NCBI RefSeq assembly: GCF_963583255.1
Contig: NC_084807.1
Location: forward strand, 28,160,381-28,224,380
Length of the DNA: 64,000 nucleotides
Reading direction: 5' to 3'
Source of the DNA: Pyrus communis
Taxonomy: Eukaryota > Streptophyta > Magnoliopsida > Rosales > Rosaceae
A program made the position numbers and the translations under genes. The notes under the pieces are model-generated. The model did not search any database and had not been told where the DNA came from. It saw nothing but the letters and a program-made list of their open reading frames with translations. The stretch's first letter is position 1, and the number at the start of each line of letters is the position of its first letter. Positions 1 to 11,193 of this stretch are shown in pieces.

Positions 1-1435
1 TCTCCACCTTCCCTGCGTCTGGCCAATTGGTGGGGGACGGTTTCCTTCCACTATCTCAGTGACTTCACTTGGTATATGCGTATATTGATTTAGTCTTTCA
101 ACGGAAATGATGTAATTTGCAATAGAGCACTGGTTCTGAATTGCATACATTAAGGAAATGTTTAATGAAAGACCATAAGAAAGTGCCATTCCGATGAATC
201 CTGCAGTGACACGGTAATTGGTATAAGACTCGGGCTTTTTTCCTGTTAGCTAGGGACTTACCGGAAATGTAGAAAAGCTTACCCGAGCTAAAAGTTCCAG
301 AAGGAAGCAAACTCATGCACAGTGCTGCTGAAGCAAGTACTGCTGCACACTGATTATTTCTGACCATTGGATAAACCATTCGTTCGCTGCAAAACTATGG
401 AAAAAAGGACTTCCATTTGTGTCAATGAGATCAAAATTCTTCGCCAAGAACCGCTCTTCTTCGTTGAAAGCTCTTATTGTAATCCCTCCAGAGACAGACT
501 TGGCTAGGTGGTTTGCTACAAAGGACTTAGCTGTACCATTGATCCGCATCAACTCTTGCGCAGTGGAAAAGTAGTATTTCTGAAAGAAAATTTCTACGCT
601 CTCAGTTTCTGTTTCAGGCTGTTTGTATATTCGTAATAGAAAGAAGTATCACTAGTTGAAGGTATGTAGTTTCTGCATCGTTACCTGTAGGCGAAATACC
701 AGCAGCCAGTACTACAAGATTAGAAGAAGCATATATGGCAGCTCCGCAAGCAAAGACTAGGCAGAAGTGAATATCAAGATCGACGATACTAAGAACAGAT
801 GAAACCTATATAAGAAAAACACAATATGTAAAAACACTAGTTCCTTGACTTCCTCCTAACTCATGACCAAACTCTCTTAGAAATGCCTACCCGACTAAGT
901 ATCCTTCCCAGAGGTGTCGAGTCATAAAAAGACATAGGTGCACGAAAAAGCGAGTTTAGTAGCCGGGAGAACAAGGACTTGGATGCCTCAAGCCCCAAAA
1001 CAACAGTTGCAAGAGTTCTAAATAGTAAGATAAATGTTGCATTCCTCAGCCTCTCTTCGAGAATCCATGAAACAAAGTAAGCAGCCACCAATTCAAAGGC
1101 AATGCAGTGTGTGCATTCCTCAGCCTCTCTTCGAGAATCCAGATTCCCAAGCACAAGTACACAGTTCCAAGGCAGCCGTTGACAATGGCGGAGACTATTT
1201 TCAAGCACGAAAGGCCTTGGAATCGACGTGGAACGCGAACTGTTTTTGACGAGGACTTGTGAAACATGTTGATCAAGAGCAGTACTAGAAGCAAAATGTC
1301 GAAGCCAATTATCGAGGCGTGATTGATGCATGAAGAAGAACGGATTAGAGACTCGATATTGGAACTGCATGGCTTTCCGGCTGCGTCTGAACGGCCGGAT
1401 TCCCCGCAGATCACAGTCCATAAATCCTCCATCAT
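1..1435 (-). pseudogene. ABCC-type (MRP) ABC transporter pseudogene, 3' end beyond window
   Basis: Remnant of a plant ABCC transporter resembling the ABCC10 subgroup, a full-size membrane pump for conjugates. The first coding block (ATG at 1433-1435 or 1430-1432, to about 1080) encodes a TMD0-like N-terminus with a strongly hydrophobic segment ([14 protein letters not shown]). It then jumps directly to second-transmembrane-domain sequence (about 900-1040: [20 protein letters not shown], then [14 protein letters not shown]). Further exons lie at about 640-800 (SIVDLD), 313-552 ([50 protein letters not shown]) and 1-210 ([34 protein letters not shown]). TMD1, NBD1 and their linker are missing, there are stops and frameshifts (one after HGF near 1080, another near 340), and exon joins look damaged. 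NBD2 would lie off the left edge. It cannot encode a working transporter. Confidence 0.88.
1038..1141. repeat. 30-bp direct repeat at the ABCC deletion junction
   Basis: Two identical 30-base copies lie at 1038-1067 and 1112-1141, 74 bases apart. Each contains GCATTCCTCAGCCTCTC. The right-hand copy sits in the TMD0 coding sequence ([11 protein letters not shown] on the minus strand). The left-hand copy lies exactly where the reading switches to TMD2 sequence. This looks like templated filler DNA copied into a repair junction. Confidence 0.85.
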
Positions 1436-4400
1436 TTTTTTTTTTTTTTGTGCTCTTCAGATTCAAATTGATGTTATACAATGCAAGACCAAAGACATAT
1501 ACACTGTATCTACGAAATGGAAAGTTTTTTGCTGGTAATTCTGTTTGTTAATAACTCGAGCATATGCATGCAAGCTTATCCTTCCGGCAGGATCGGGGCG
1601 TCGCCATGCAGTTGTCGAGGTGTTTATATATATATATATTTTTTAATACACATTTTTACACACATCCTATAGAATTGGGATCAAGGACACCTATTTTTTG
1701 ATACACGGTCCATTTTGACACACATCGGTTCATTCTGTAGTTTTATTTCAATAATCCAAACCGTCTATCTTTTAGGTATTTCTTCAAAGATCATGTTTAT
1801 GACAAATCACCCACATCCGAATTCGTCCATTTTCTCACTGTAAATGAATGTTTTAATAAGTTTTTATTTTTTTATTTTTTTTACAAAGATGATCTATGAA
1901 CGATAGATTGAAAAATACTCTTCGGATCATTGAAAAAAGTTATGCAGTGAACATATAAAATGGGTGTGAAAATGTATGATCGTAACCCATATATATATAT
2001 ATATATATATATCCACACGCATTATTCAAGCCCTTCAAATATATTTTATATATATGTGTGATTTGCAGGATCAGACATGGATATAATATGTAATAATTTT
2101 GTCAAGAGAGTATTATTTTTGGAGGCTTGAGGGTAGCAAGTGGATACTGGATAGTATGGCCAGAAACTGAGAAAATAAATTTAAGATAAAAAAAATGGAG
2201 GAAAGATCGCATCCACCAATTATATCTTATATCATTTAAGGACTCCAAATTCAATAATTGATAATCATTTATCAACAACCAAAATTAGTTGTACCTTAAC
2301 TGAGCTCTCATCTGCTATTTTTTATTTTTAAAAAAAAATTAAAAAAAAAATAAAAAACATATCCAGCTGCCATGTCTGTCATTATACAAGTTGGAAGACA
2401 GTATCAGCATGATTAGTAGTGTACTGCTCGTCGTATTTCCAAACTTAAAGCATAAATCCGCCACAACCCAACAATAAAAAGATTATAAGAAATGTTTTAA
2501 TTTTGTTTTTTCTTCATTAAGTCATGATCAAGTAGTAGATTATTAAAAGCATTCTGTATATATTTTAATTTCAGTGAGCTGGATCAAATTATCTTATCGA
2601 AACTCGCATGATGAATACACATTATCTTCATTAACCACCGGATATTAATATTATGTCTCCATCAACTGGCACATCTGACTCAATAACTCAAATTTAGACG
2701 ATATTGTTGGTGGACAAGCATGGCAGCTGGATCACAGAAGCATTACAGCTGAAGAATGAAAGGAAGAAGATGGAGTTCGAATGGTGCCAAGTGTTAGAAT
2801 AGCTAAAGTTCAAATAATGTAATGAACGGACAGGATTATATCATCTTTAGGGTGTATATTCTGCCACGTGTCTAGTTTGTTAGAAGTTAAATAAAAACAT
2901 GTGTTGTGCACGTGATCATAGTAACGTTACAAGTGTGTGCGAGTGAGGGTATGCAACGGCTATAAAACCCTCCATGTAAGCTGACTTTGGTGGATCAAAT
3001 CCAACGTAGATTCGATGGGAGCAATGTACTCCTCTTCTTGAAAGTTATTCTCTGATATTCAACCTTTGAATTCATTTCAATTTCTTTTTGAATTGATTAC
3101 AAATACATAGAGAAATCTAGCTCAAAAGTTGATCAAACACGAACAGATATTATCAGTACGTAACTAGCCTGATCGATGTTTCTGTAATCAGCATTCGATT
3201 GAGTGATGCAAAAGCCGAAAATTCTTTTTCGAAGTTATACAAAATGAAAGAAACGCAATGTGTGATTTCCGTCAATTAGAAGACAAGACGATTGCATTAG
3301 GTTTTAATTAATCCAAATTAGTTTTTGTGACATGCTCAACAGATGACGAAAGTATTAGTAATCACGGTCCTTTCGTTGCAAGTTGCCGCGATTTTTCGCA
3401 TGCAGAGTAATTATTTTTCAATTAGAGCCGGTAATAGGGAGGAGGTGCAGTACCCCTGCAGAATGATGTAACAATTTTCGAATCAAATCTATATACTTCT
3501 CTTTTATTGATCTTGAAATGTTTTGTCCTTCTCTTGCGTTCGACAATAACTTCTCGCGCAAGAAATAACTATTTCCAGTTTCTAAATCCTGATACATACA
3601 TTGCAGTTCATCAATCATGATCCGTGTTTAGACTACATTTATCGCGTGGCTGGTAACGAATACCTACAACCTTATGCAACTCTAATGTGCTACTATTGAT
3701 CTCCACTAAGATGCTGACTTTGCCTTCGAGAAAATAAGGTAGAGAGATTATACACACAACCTTGAACCTGACCTCCCAATCCTCGCCAACGCGCTTCTTC
3801 GGGCCAGCAATCGTTGCTATAGTTTACACCAATCCTCCTTTTCACTATGTTTCATCTGTTTGCTACCCAGCCGTGGAAAAATGGCGAGATATGAAACAAT
3901 GAAACTGCTACGTTCAATGCGATTCTGCAGACTGGAGATGAGACCAGTATTGGTTGACAAGCTGCCCAAATAGCGAGCCTTCTCTTATCTTAGAGTTATC
4001 CAAGTTGACTAAACAATGTGCTACAATCTCTACACTTAAGTTCGAATCTCCTTCTCTAATTTATCAGTTGGTTAACAAAAAAATAGGAAAAGAAAAGTTA
4101 CATATAAAAATCTCTAGACTCTAGCGTTACGTGATAATTATCTAACGACCGGATGATTAGTGACAGTGAGTAGTAGTAGTGGTTAGCCTTAGTTATCAAA
4201 CTTATCATATGGTATGATTCATACATTTGATATAGACCCACTACTAAGCAACATAATACATTGATCAACTTAATTACATGCATAATTCAACGAGTGTAAA
4301 TTTAATTTTAAAAAAATTAAGCAATTAATCACTCAATATAAGTTGTATTTTAGTTTATCACATTTTCGATGTCACGTTCTTCAACAATTGAATAGTTGGC

Positions 4401-4646
4401 AAAGAAAAGAAAACAATTTCATTATTCTTTTATTTTTCTTTTGTCATAGTTTGAGGTATCTCACGTCCGAAGAGTAGGATTATCAGTGGGGCCCATAAAA
4501 GCTAAAAGCATTTTGCTCATTCTTAATCACAGTCAAATAATACGCATTCTTTTAAAATTTTGAACGAAAAAATTATTCGTGTTTTTGCTTACTTTGGTTA
4601 GTTCGCATACCTCAAAAAATGAGTGCTTCTTTTGTGAATTTAGAAG
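1436..4646. other. Intergenic, no gene seen
   Basis: AT-rich DNA with TA dinucleotide runs near 1622-1640 and 1990-2012. A degenerate inverted repeat (about 1676-1990, ends TGGGATCA / TGATCGTAACCCA) may be an old MITE. A sequence with LTR-like properties lies near 2792-3145. A 66-codon minus-strand ORF at 3418-3618 has no recognisable domain. No intact gene is supported. Confidence 0.6.
2792..3145 (+). mobile_element. Possible Copia-like LTR remnant
   Basis: The sequence begins TGTTAGAATAGC, a common Copia LTR start. It carries a CTATAAAA TATA-like box near 2960 and a transcribed-leader-like stretch after it. It is preceded by a purine-rich tract (AGGAAGAAGATGGAG) that could be a polypurine tract. 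No target duplication or clean CA end was found, so both boundaries are guesses. Confidence 0.3.
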
Positions 4647-4865
4647 GGACAAAGATTGACTGTCCTTCCATTTCCGATACCCTTCCGTGCCCTTCTGTTT
4701 ATGTAGTCACGGTTAAATCATGTTAACATTTTATATTACTATTTATTTTTATTTTATTATCTCTATAAAAAATAATATAAAATATTAACGTAATTTAACC
4801 ATAACCACATAAAACAAGGAGACACGAAAAGATACCCAAAATGAAAGGACAGAAAATATTTGTCC
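4647..4865. mobile_element. MITE with long inverted arms (Mutator-like)
   Basis: A 219-bp element whose two halves are imperfect inverted repeats over most of their length. It starts GGACAAAGATTGACTGTCC and ends GGACAGAAAATATTTGTCC. It is flanked by near-identical 10-mers (AATTTAGAAG on the left, ATTTTAGAAG on the right). A target duplication of 9-10 bp is typical of Mutator-like elements. No coding capacity. Confidence 0.75.
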
Positions 4866-5220
4866 ATTTTAGAAGCCCAGGAGATCAATCATCCCAACAT
4901 CAGTCATCAAGCAAAGTAAGGCTTTAGCATATTGGGCTCTGGCCACATCAGTGATCATTGCCCCTTGGTCAGTTCTTTTACCATTTTATCTTGTCAAATA
5001 AAAGTCTTCTATACGGGATGATTTGGGTTCCATTTCTAACGTTGATGAATCATACGATTGTGATCACGGAAAGTTGACTGCCTTTATAAGTTTTTTTTTA
5101 CTCCTAAAAAGTAGACTGCTGTAACGAAATTACCAACTAATCTCTTTTTTTTTTTAGAAAAACAAAAAGGAAAATAGTATATTGGGCTTTGTGCTCATCT
5201 TAATATGTTATATTAAATTA

Positions 5221-5341
5221 GGGTAATGTTATTAACATTCCAAAAATCTCATTCTACACTCCTCATAAGTGTATTTTTCTTTCCAAATATAGAAAGTTTG
5301 GAGTGTAGAATGAGATTTTTGGAGTGCCAATAACAATTCCC
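5221..5341. mobile_element. 121-bp MITE with perfect 8-bp target duplication
   Basis: Left arm begins GGGTAATGTTATTAACATTCC. The right arm, read inverted, begins GGGAATTGTTATTGGCACTCC. The arms pair over about 43 bases (shared core CCAAAAATCTCATTCTACAC). The flanks are identical: TTAAATTA at 5213-5220 and 5342-5349. An 8-bp duplication fits hAT-type mobilisation. No coding potential. Confidence 0.85.
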
Positions 5342-5423
5342 TTAAATTAATATCAAACTCATTATCTCAAATAATAAAACCAAAAACCCTACCTACAAAT
5401 ACAAACATCAAATATATATAGCG

Positions 5424-5533
5424 AATTGTTATTAACACTTCAAAATTCTCATTATATACTCCTAACTTTCTATATTTAAAAAAAAAAATACTCGTAAAGA
5501 AAGTAAATGAAAATTTTAAAATATCAATAATAC
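5424..5533. mobile_element. Degenerate second copy of the 5221-5341 MITE family
   Basis: The left arm (AATTGTTATTAACACTTC, then CTCATTATATACTCC) clearly matches the element 200 bases upstream. The right arm survives only partly (ATTTTAAAATATCAATAATA). No target duplication is recognisable. Older than its neighbour. Confidence 0.55.
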
Positions 5534-5557
5534 TTTATTATTGTTAGAGCAATATTA

Positions 5558-5810
5558 GGTATCGTTTGGTATGTAGACGGGACGGGACAGAACGGAACGG
5601 GACAGGACAAAACGGAACGGAACGGAGCGGGAGCAAAGATGCCCTCGGATGGAAACAAGGAGGAAGAAGAAGGAGACAGAGAGGTTATAATTTTATGTTC
5701 CATAGATGTGCAACGAGTCGTTCCAGGGGGTGAGGTGTAACGAAAATTCACCCAAAACTCGTCCCGTGGAACAGCTCGTTCCACCCGTTTTAGGCGCACC
5801 AAACGGTATC
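5558..5810. mobile_element. PIF/Harbinger-like MITE
   Basis: The left end is GGTATCGTTTGGT and the inverted right end GATACCGTTTGGT, resembling the GTTTGGT ends of PIF/Harbinger elements. TTA flanks the element on both sides (5555-5557 and 5811-5813). The subterminal region is rich in CGGGAC/GGAACGG repeats (5579-5632), matched inversely by GTTCCACCCGTTTT near the right end. Confidence 0.75.
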
Positions 5811-5840
5811 TTAAGTAACCAAACGGTATCTTAAGTAACC
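5801..5840. repeat. Exact 20-bp tandem duplication at MITE edge
   Basis: The sequence AAACGGTATCTTAAGTAACC occurs twice back to back. It comprises the right terminus of the 5558-5810 MITE plus 10 flanking bases. It may reflect slippage or a repair footprint at the element end. Confidence 0.9.
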
Positions 5841-6281
5841 ACGAAAACGTGGGACACGAAGACGGCAAAGAAATTAGAAAAGGTAGGACCACCGACTTTA
5901 GGCAGAGACATTGAAACGTAAACATTAAGTCACAACCTTTATAAGTTGTCCTTTCACCACCGCTGGTCCACCACCAACCTTTGAACTCACTGCGAAAGCA
6001 ACACACCCACCATTCTCTGTCTCTATCTGAAATAATCTGCCGATTGCCGAAAAAAGAAAAGCAAAAAACAGAGCACGAGTCTATCTGTCTGTCTGCTTGA
6101 TTATTCTGACATTAAAAATCTCGACTCCAGTCAAATTCGAGATCTGTTTCTTTCCGGACAATGTATTGGTAATAGTCCACCCCCCACAATCCATCGTCTT
6201 CTCCGAGCTCGCTCGGCAATCTGCACACGCCACCGTTCTATCGGATTACGAAACGGATTGGTTGGGATTTCAGAACCAGCA

Positions 6282-8921
6282 ATGGGAGAGAAGATGCAGA
6301 GCAGGGGATCCAGTGCTCGACTCTCCGGCGCCGTTTTCCGGTCTCGGATCCCGACGCTCATGGTCTCCATGTTCGCCACCTTCGCCTCCATCTACGTCGC
6401 CGGCCGGTTCGTTCTCTTTCTCTTCTCTCTCGCACCTCGTTTGATTTTGCAGAAAAATGGATTGGACCCATGTGATAAAATTTGTTTCTTTCCCACCCTT
6501 TTTGTTTGATCTGGGGATTGTGTGCAGGCTGTGGCAGGATTCGGAGAGCAGGGTTTATTTGATCAAGGAACTTGATAGGATTACCGGGCAGGTGGGTTTC
6601 TCTTGGTTTTGTATTTATGATTGAAGTTTCGGTTCTTTTCATACAGTGAGTCATGTGGGTGCTTTTGTAAGAAGCAATTCTATTCATAAAGGTATTTACT
6701 AGACGTGCTTTTATTAAAAACACATTGAAGTTTTTACTAAAAATCCAAGCTTTATGAAAAAGCACTTGGAATTGCCGTAAACACTTTAGAAGTTTTCCGC
6801 CATTGGATTCCAGAATCCAGAGAGTGCTTTTAGCATAAGCAGTTCTAAACAGGCCATTAATTTGCTTTTTTTAAGTCAAAACGAACAGATTTTTCTTATT
6901 TGGTGCATTTTAACACTCGTTCAAATCAGATGTATTCTTAAATGCGTGTACAGATAGTTGAATTACTCAGGAATTAATCACTCAAAACTCGTTATCTTTT
7001 AGGGGCGATCTGTCGTATCAGTGGATGATACGTTGAAAATCATAGCCTGCAGGTAAGATTTAGTCATTTGTTCTCTCGTGTAGTTGAAGATTTGTGATGA
7101 ATCGATGGTTCTGATGTGGGTGATTGATTGTGTTGTTAGGGAACAACATAAGAAGTTATCAGCTCTTGAGATGGAGTTGACTGCAGCTAGACAAGAAGGT
7201 TTTACTTCGGGGCGATTAGCAGAGATTAACGGAACTGATTACAAGATAAGACCACTAGTGGTGATTGGTATTTTTACAACCTTTGGCCACAAAAATAATA
7301 GGGATGCAATTCGTCAGGCATGGATGGGAACAGGTACATTACCGATCTTTCTTCCATCGCCTATTTTCTCTTCCTTACTGTTAAGTTTGGTTTACTGTAA
7401 TGTGTAACATATATGATTTGGTCTTGCATATAAATGGTTGAACAATGACAGATAATGTGGAATGTTGTGAAACGCTGTCTAAGCGTTTTAGTTCTGGTAA
7501 GCACATTGAAAGTTTTAATTTTGGCAGGTGGTATCTTGAAAAAAATGGAGAATGAGAAGGGAATAATCGCTCGATTTGTTATTGGAAGAAGGTTTACTTT
7601 TCGCTGTATTCCCTTAATTCTGTTATGCTCCATGCGAGAGATACTACAATAGTTTGTTAGAGCCCATCATCTGATGATATGTTGTCCTGCAGTGCAAATC
7701 GTGGGGATAGTTTGGACCGAGCCATTGACAATGAAAACCGGCAAACTAAGGACTTCATTATTCTTGTACATTCTATCGATCATCCTTTAATTTGGTACTC
7801 ATATGCATCTGGCAATGTCAGCTTTTGTAACGTGATCATTTTCACTCCGATTATTGTCAGGATACCCATGTAGAGTCATCTGAAGAGTACCCAAAGAAGA
7901 GTAAATTGTTCTTTGCTCATGCTGCTGAAAAATGGAATGCTGAGTTTTACTCCAAAGTCAACGACGATGTTTATGTAAATATTGGTGAGTAACATTGTTC
8001 ATGAGATGCACTCATTTTCCATTTCGCATTTTCTGTCATTAGAATTTCTTAACGCCGTAGATTGCTCTTCATGACTTATCCTTTTTGCTTTTGGTCATCT
8101 CTGCCCAGATGCTTTGGGAGCTACACTTGCAACTCATTTGGACAAACCTCGGGTTTATATGGGGTGCATGAAATCAGGCGAAGTTTTCTCTGAGCCGTGA
8201 GTGTAGTCTAAACATTGAAATACAACCCGTTAACAAGATAAGAGGTACGTAAATGCGATGATCTGTAAATTTCTCATGTTTGTGCTTGCTGGTCTTTGTC
8301 AGGAGCCAGAAATGGTATGAACCAGAATGGTGGAAGTTTGGCGATAAAAAATCGTAAGTTGCACCGCAACTCATTTCATCGTGCAATCAATAGTACGTCA
8401 TGCTTCAGGTGAAGTGGGAAAACGGTATGAACCAAATACTTTCCTCTTAATACTGAAAACTGTGTTTCTACATCCAACAGATATTTCCGCCATGCTTCGG
8501 CTGAGATGTTCGTCATATCTCAAGCTTTGGCGAAATTTGTTTCAATCAATAGGTGAGTTTTCTTCTCCGTTGAACTGGTTCCGTCATTAGTCCTCAATCA
8601 CTATGCAGAGCAATGACTGAGTTATGGTGGATTGATTCTGCAGAGATATACTCCGTACCTATGCCCACGATGATATCAGTGTCGGATCTTGGTTTATTGG
8701 TCTTGATGTTAAACATGTCCATGATACCAAGTTTTGTTGCTCCTCGCGGGCGGGAGGTCTCTTTCTCTCCCTCTCTGACTTATTCTCACACACGCACTCA
8801 CGCACGCAGACTATCACATGAGAATTACGAGGCCAGTTCCATTTCATTTGAGTACCTCCCCAGAGGTGGTTTGCTAACATATATCTCTGCTCTCACAGGA
8901 GCTATTTGTGCTGGTGTTTGA
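6282..8921 (+). CDS. HPGT: Hydroxyproline O-galactosyltransferase, GT31 family (HPGT-like)
   Basis: Golgi type II membrane enzyme expected to add the first galactose to hydroxyproline of arabinogalactan proteins from UDP-Gal. Twelve exons: 6282-6406, 6528-6591, 7003-7052, 7140-7333, 7528-7591, 7693-7765, 7861-7984, 8109-8196, 8303-8353, 8481-8552, 8644-8756, 8899-8921. All introns are GT-AG, and the sum is 1041 nt (346 aa plus stop). The protein has a short cytosolic N-terminus, a signal anchor at about residues 21-41, a stem with the DUF4094-type segment (VDDTLKIIACREQHKKLSAL), then the GT31 catalytic domain: RDAIRQAWM (135-142), metal-binding DDV in KVNDDVYVN (223-230), YMGCMKSGEVFSEP, WYEPEWWKFGD. 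It ends CCSSRAGGAICAGV, as HPGT proteins do. The start chosen is the first ATG giving the conserved N-terminus. Intron 2 holds decayed transposon-like sequence (about 6650-6860). HPGT1 to HPGT3 paralogue identity is not resolved here. Confidence 0.95.
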
Positions 8922-9772
8922 TTTGATTCACGTTGCGGTCATGGAGAAAATGTCAACCAGATGCAGGGAAACGGTATGAAAGACATTTTTCGCATCCTTC
9001 GCGATGTCACAGTTGATTCTGGACCTCTTGCCCATCAGATGAAATGGATTTGACTCGCAGCATGTTGTACACTGGAGATCGGGAAGACGGGATTTCGAAC
9101 AGTCATGATACTTGTATAGGTTCAATTATACGAATTCGGAGAGAATAGTATAGGTTTTCGGGGTGTTATTTTTGCAGCAGAATTACACATTTCTTTGGTA
9201 GCCTTGTAGTAGAGATTTTGTCATCAGTTAACAGTCGGGCTATTATTTTTTATTAGACTGGAATGTCACGGTGACACAATTAACTTCCAAATATCTCACA
9301 AATCTTGACATTAAATTCAAAGAAAAACTAATGAAAATGACTTAAAAATTTTGAGTGTTAACGATAATGACAAAATGAAAAGTAAAGTGAATAGTATCAG
9401 GATTGACTTTTTAATATAAAAATATGGTTTTTCGTTAAAATGAACAGTAACGGGAGTTTTTCGTTAAAGTCCCCTAAATTCAATGCTAGATGACGTACCT
9501 TTGGATTGTTAGAATGGTCGAGATATAACGAAATGCCAGTAAATGTACAAGCGCTAAATGTAAAGGCTCGAGATCAACTCACATATGATTATACTTGTTT
9601 TATTGCCAGAAATTTTTTGTCCAAAGGTCTCCTATAAAAGTAATAGTATGAAAAGGGCAGTAACAAACAATTCAGACAAATTACAATGACCACCGTATGT
9701 GAAACCTAATGACAGTTCTGTACAATCAGTGTAGATTGGAGTAAGTACAGGAATAGCGTTAAACGACCGTTC
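8922..9772. other. HPGT 3' flank and intergenic spacer
   Basis: About 300 bases of likely HPGT 3'UTR, then a dispersed repeat (about 9310-9480) and the 3' flank of the convergent UBA gene. No other gene seen. Confidence 0.6.
9310..9480 (+). repeat. Dispersed non-coding repeat, copy 1
   Basis: Shares GGTTTTTCGTTAAAATGAAC, GAATAGTA-CAGGA and AAACTAATGAAAA blocks, in the same order and orientation, with a second copy at about 59215-59396. No terminal structure or coding capacity was recognised. I know this type as a frequent repeat in Rosaceae genomes; its class is uncertain. Confidence 0.6.
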
Positions 9773-11193
9773 TCATGATGGATTGTTGAGAAAATGTGCC
9801 AGTGCCTTGTCCGTGTTGTTGTCATACATCATTAGGGCTTCAGCAACAGCGTTCGGTGAAAATCCCATCTCTCGGAGAAGGGTGAATGCATTGACAAATT
9901 CTCGAACCTGGAGAACAAGAACAGAAACATTCATACCAGTTAAGCAGCTAATTGTGATTGTAACTACCAGCAACATTTATCATTGGCATAAAAGTTCAAG
10001 CTTAACGTGCAAGCAAAGAGCTCAAGAAAGCACCTTAGTAGGATTGTCTCCATGATTTGCTACTGCAAGTGGGACTGCTTCCCGGCTGAGCCCTGAAGCG
10101 ATATATTTGCTGACAACCGGATCTGCGCTAGAACCCTGCAACACCAAAAATACCCACCAACCTAATTTCAAGAAACAAATCCAGCCAAGAGACATCATGC
10201 TCAAATGAAACAAATACAGAAACTGAACCCAATTTCGTAGCAACAAATACAGAAAAACTACTTCTCCAAGTAACTCGCATTGGATTTGCATTCAATTACA
10301 AGGCTTGCACAAAGGAAAATAATTACCAGCTATAATAGCTAAAAAAAGAGAACATACAAATGCAAAAGCGACAATCACATACCGACGGAGATGGTGGTTC
10401 TACAGCCCTCGGTGGTGGAAAGTTTTCCAGCCCAAGCTTCGCCCAATTCGGAGTTTCCTTTTCTAATTCAGCCAAGACTTTCCTCTCCAGATCAAAATCA
10501 AACTGGAACTTGCTCCGCGGTATATCTCCAACTTGCAATAACAATGGAGGCTAAAAAAGGAGCAAAATCAAGGCCACACCGGCAAACCCAACAGTATGAA
10601 CCAAACAATATCTTACACAACTTAGTCTAATTAAGTAAATAATTAAAACACAAACCTTGATTTTCAATATACATTTCTCCAATTGAAATTTACCCAATTC
10701 TTCAATCTTTCACTTTCGAAACACAGCTCAGACATTTACCCAATAATCATGAACACAAAGCAAACAAAAACGGAAACTTTTACAGATTAATTGTAATTAG
10801 AACTCAAAGCTTACCGGAGGAGTGATCCGATACTCCGGTTTTATAGTAACTCGAATGCCCAATCCCGCTGCAAGTTCCCCAAAAACAACAATGGATCAGA
10901 TAAAAAACCCTAACAAAATATTTTTAATTGATTTGGGGAAAAATTAGATGATCGGTTGGATTAAACTTACAGGAGGAAGACGAAGGGGGGTTTGCCGTTT
11001 GGTGGTGGGGAAGAGGACGGCCTGCGTTACCGCCGTACGGGGGCGGAACCGCCGCGTGGCTCTGTTGACCCACCCGCGGGTACATGGACGACGACGACGG
11101 GGGTCCGTACATCGGATGGCTAGACGGCGCTGATGACGTGGCGGGACGGTGGTTCGGGATTTGACCGGACCGGGTTCTGTAATCGTAGTCCAT
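9773..11193 (-). CDS. UBA-domain protein (At5g53330-like)
   Basis: Small, probably soluble protein with a C-terminal ubiquitin-associated domain. Exons on the minus strand: 11193-10971, 10867-10815, 10550-10383, 10135-10034, 9907-9773. All joins are GT-AG; total 681 nt, 226 aa. The N-terminal 75 residues are low-complexity and rich in Pro, Ser, His and Gly (MYGPPSSSSMYPRVGQQSHA). The middle has a conserved block (GIRVTIKPEYRITPPP, DIPRSKFQFDFDLERKVLAE, LEKETPNWAKLG). The C-terminus contains a helical repeat SKYIASGLSREAVPLAVANH and the UBA-like end FVNAFTLLREMGFSPNAVAE ... DNNTDKALAHFLNNPS (about 183-226), with the MGF loop typical of ubiquitin-binding UBA domains. A ubiquitin adaptor role is inferred; partners are unknown. 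It is convergent with HPGT (stops 852 bases apart). Confidence 0.92.

Larger units (their letters stand above)
4866..6281. other. Intergenic and HPGT upstream region
   Basis: Contains two related small MITEs, one PIF/Harbinger-like MITE and then the likely promoter and 5' leader of the HPGT gene (about 5850-6281). The leader is CT-rich near 6010-6100 (TCTCTGTCTCTATCTG). A 160-codon minus-strand ORF here (5524-6006) reads across the MITE and is not considered a gene. Confidence 0.6.

Noticed and set aside
3418..3618. 66-codon minus-strand ORF
   Set aside because: No domain and no neighbouring exon that would extend it.
5524..6006. 160-codon minus-strand ORF
   Set aside because: It reads through a Harbinger-like MITE and its flank; no domain, low-complexity composition. 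Not a gene.
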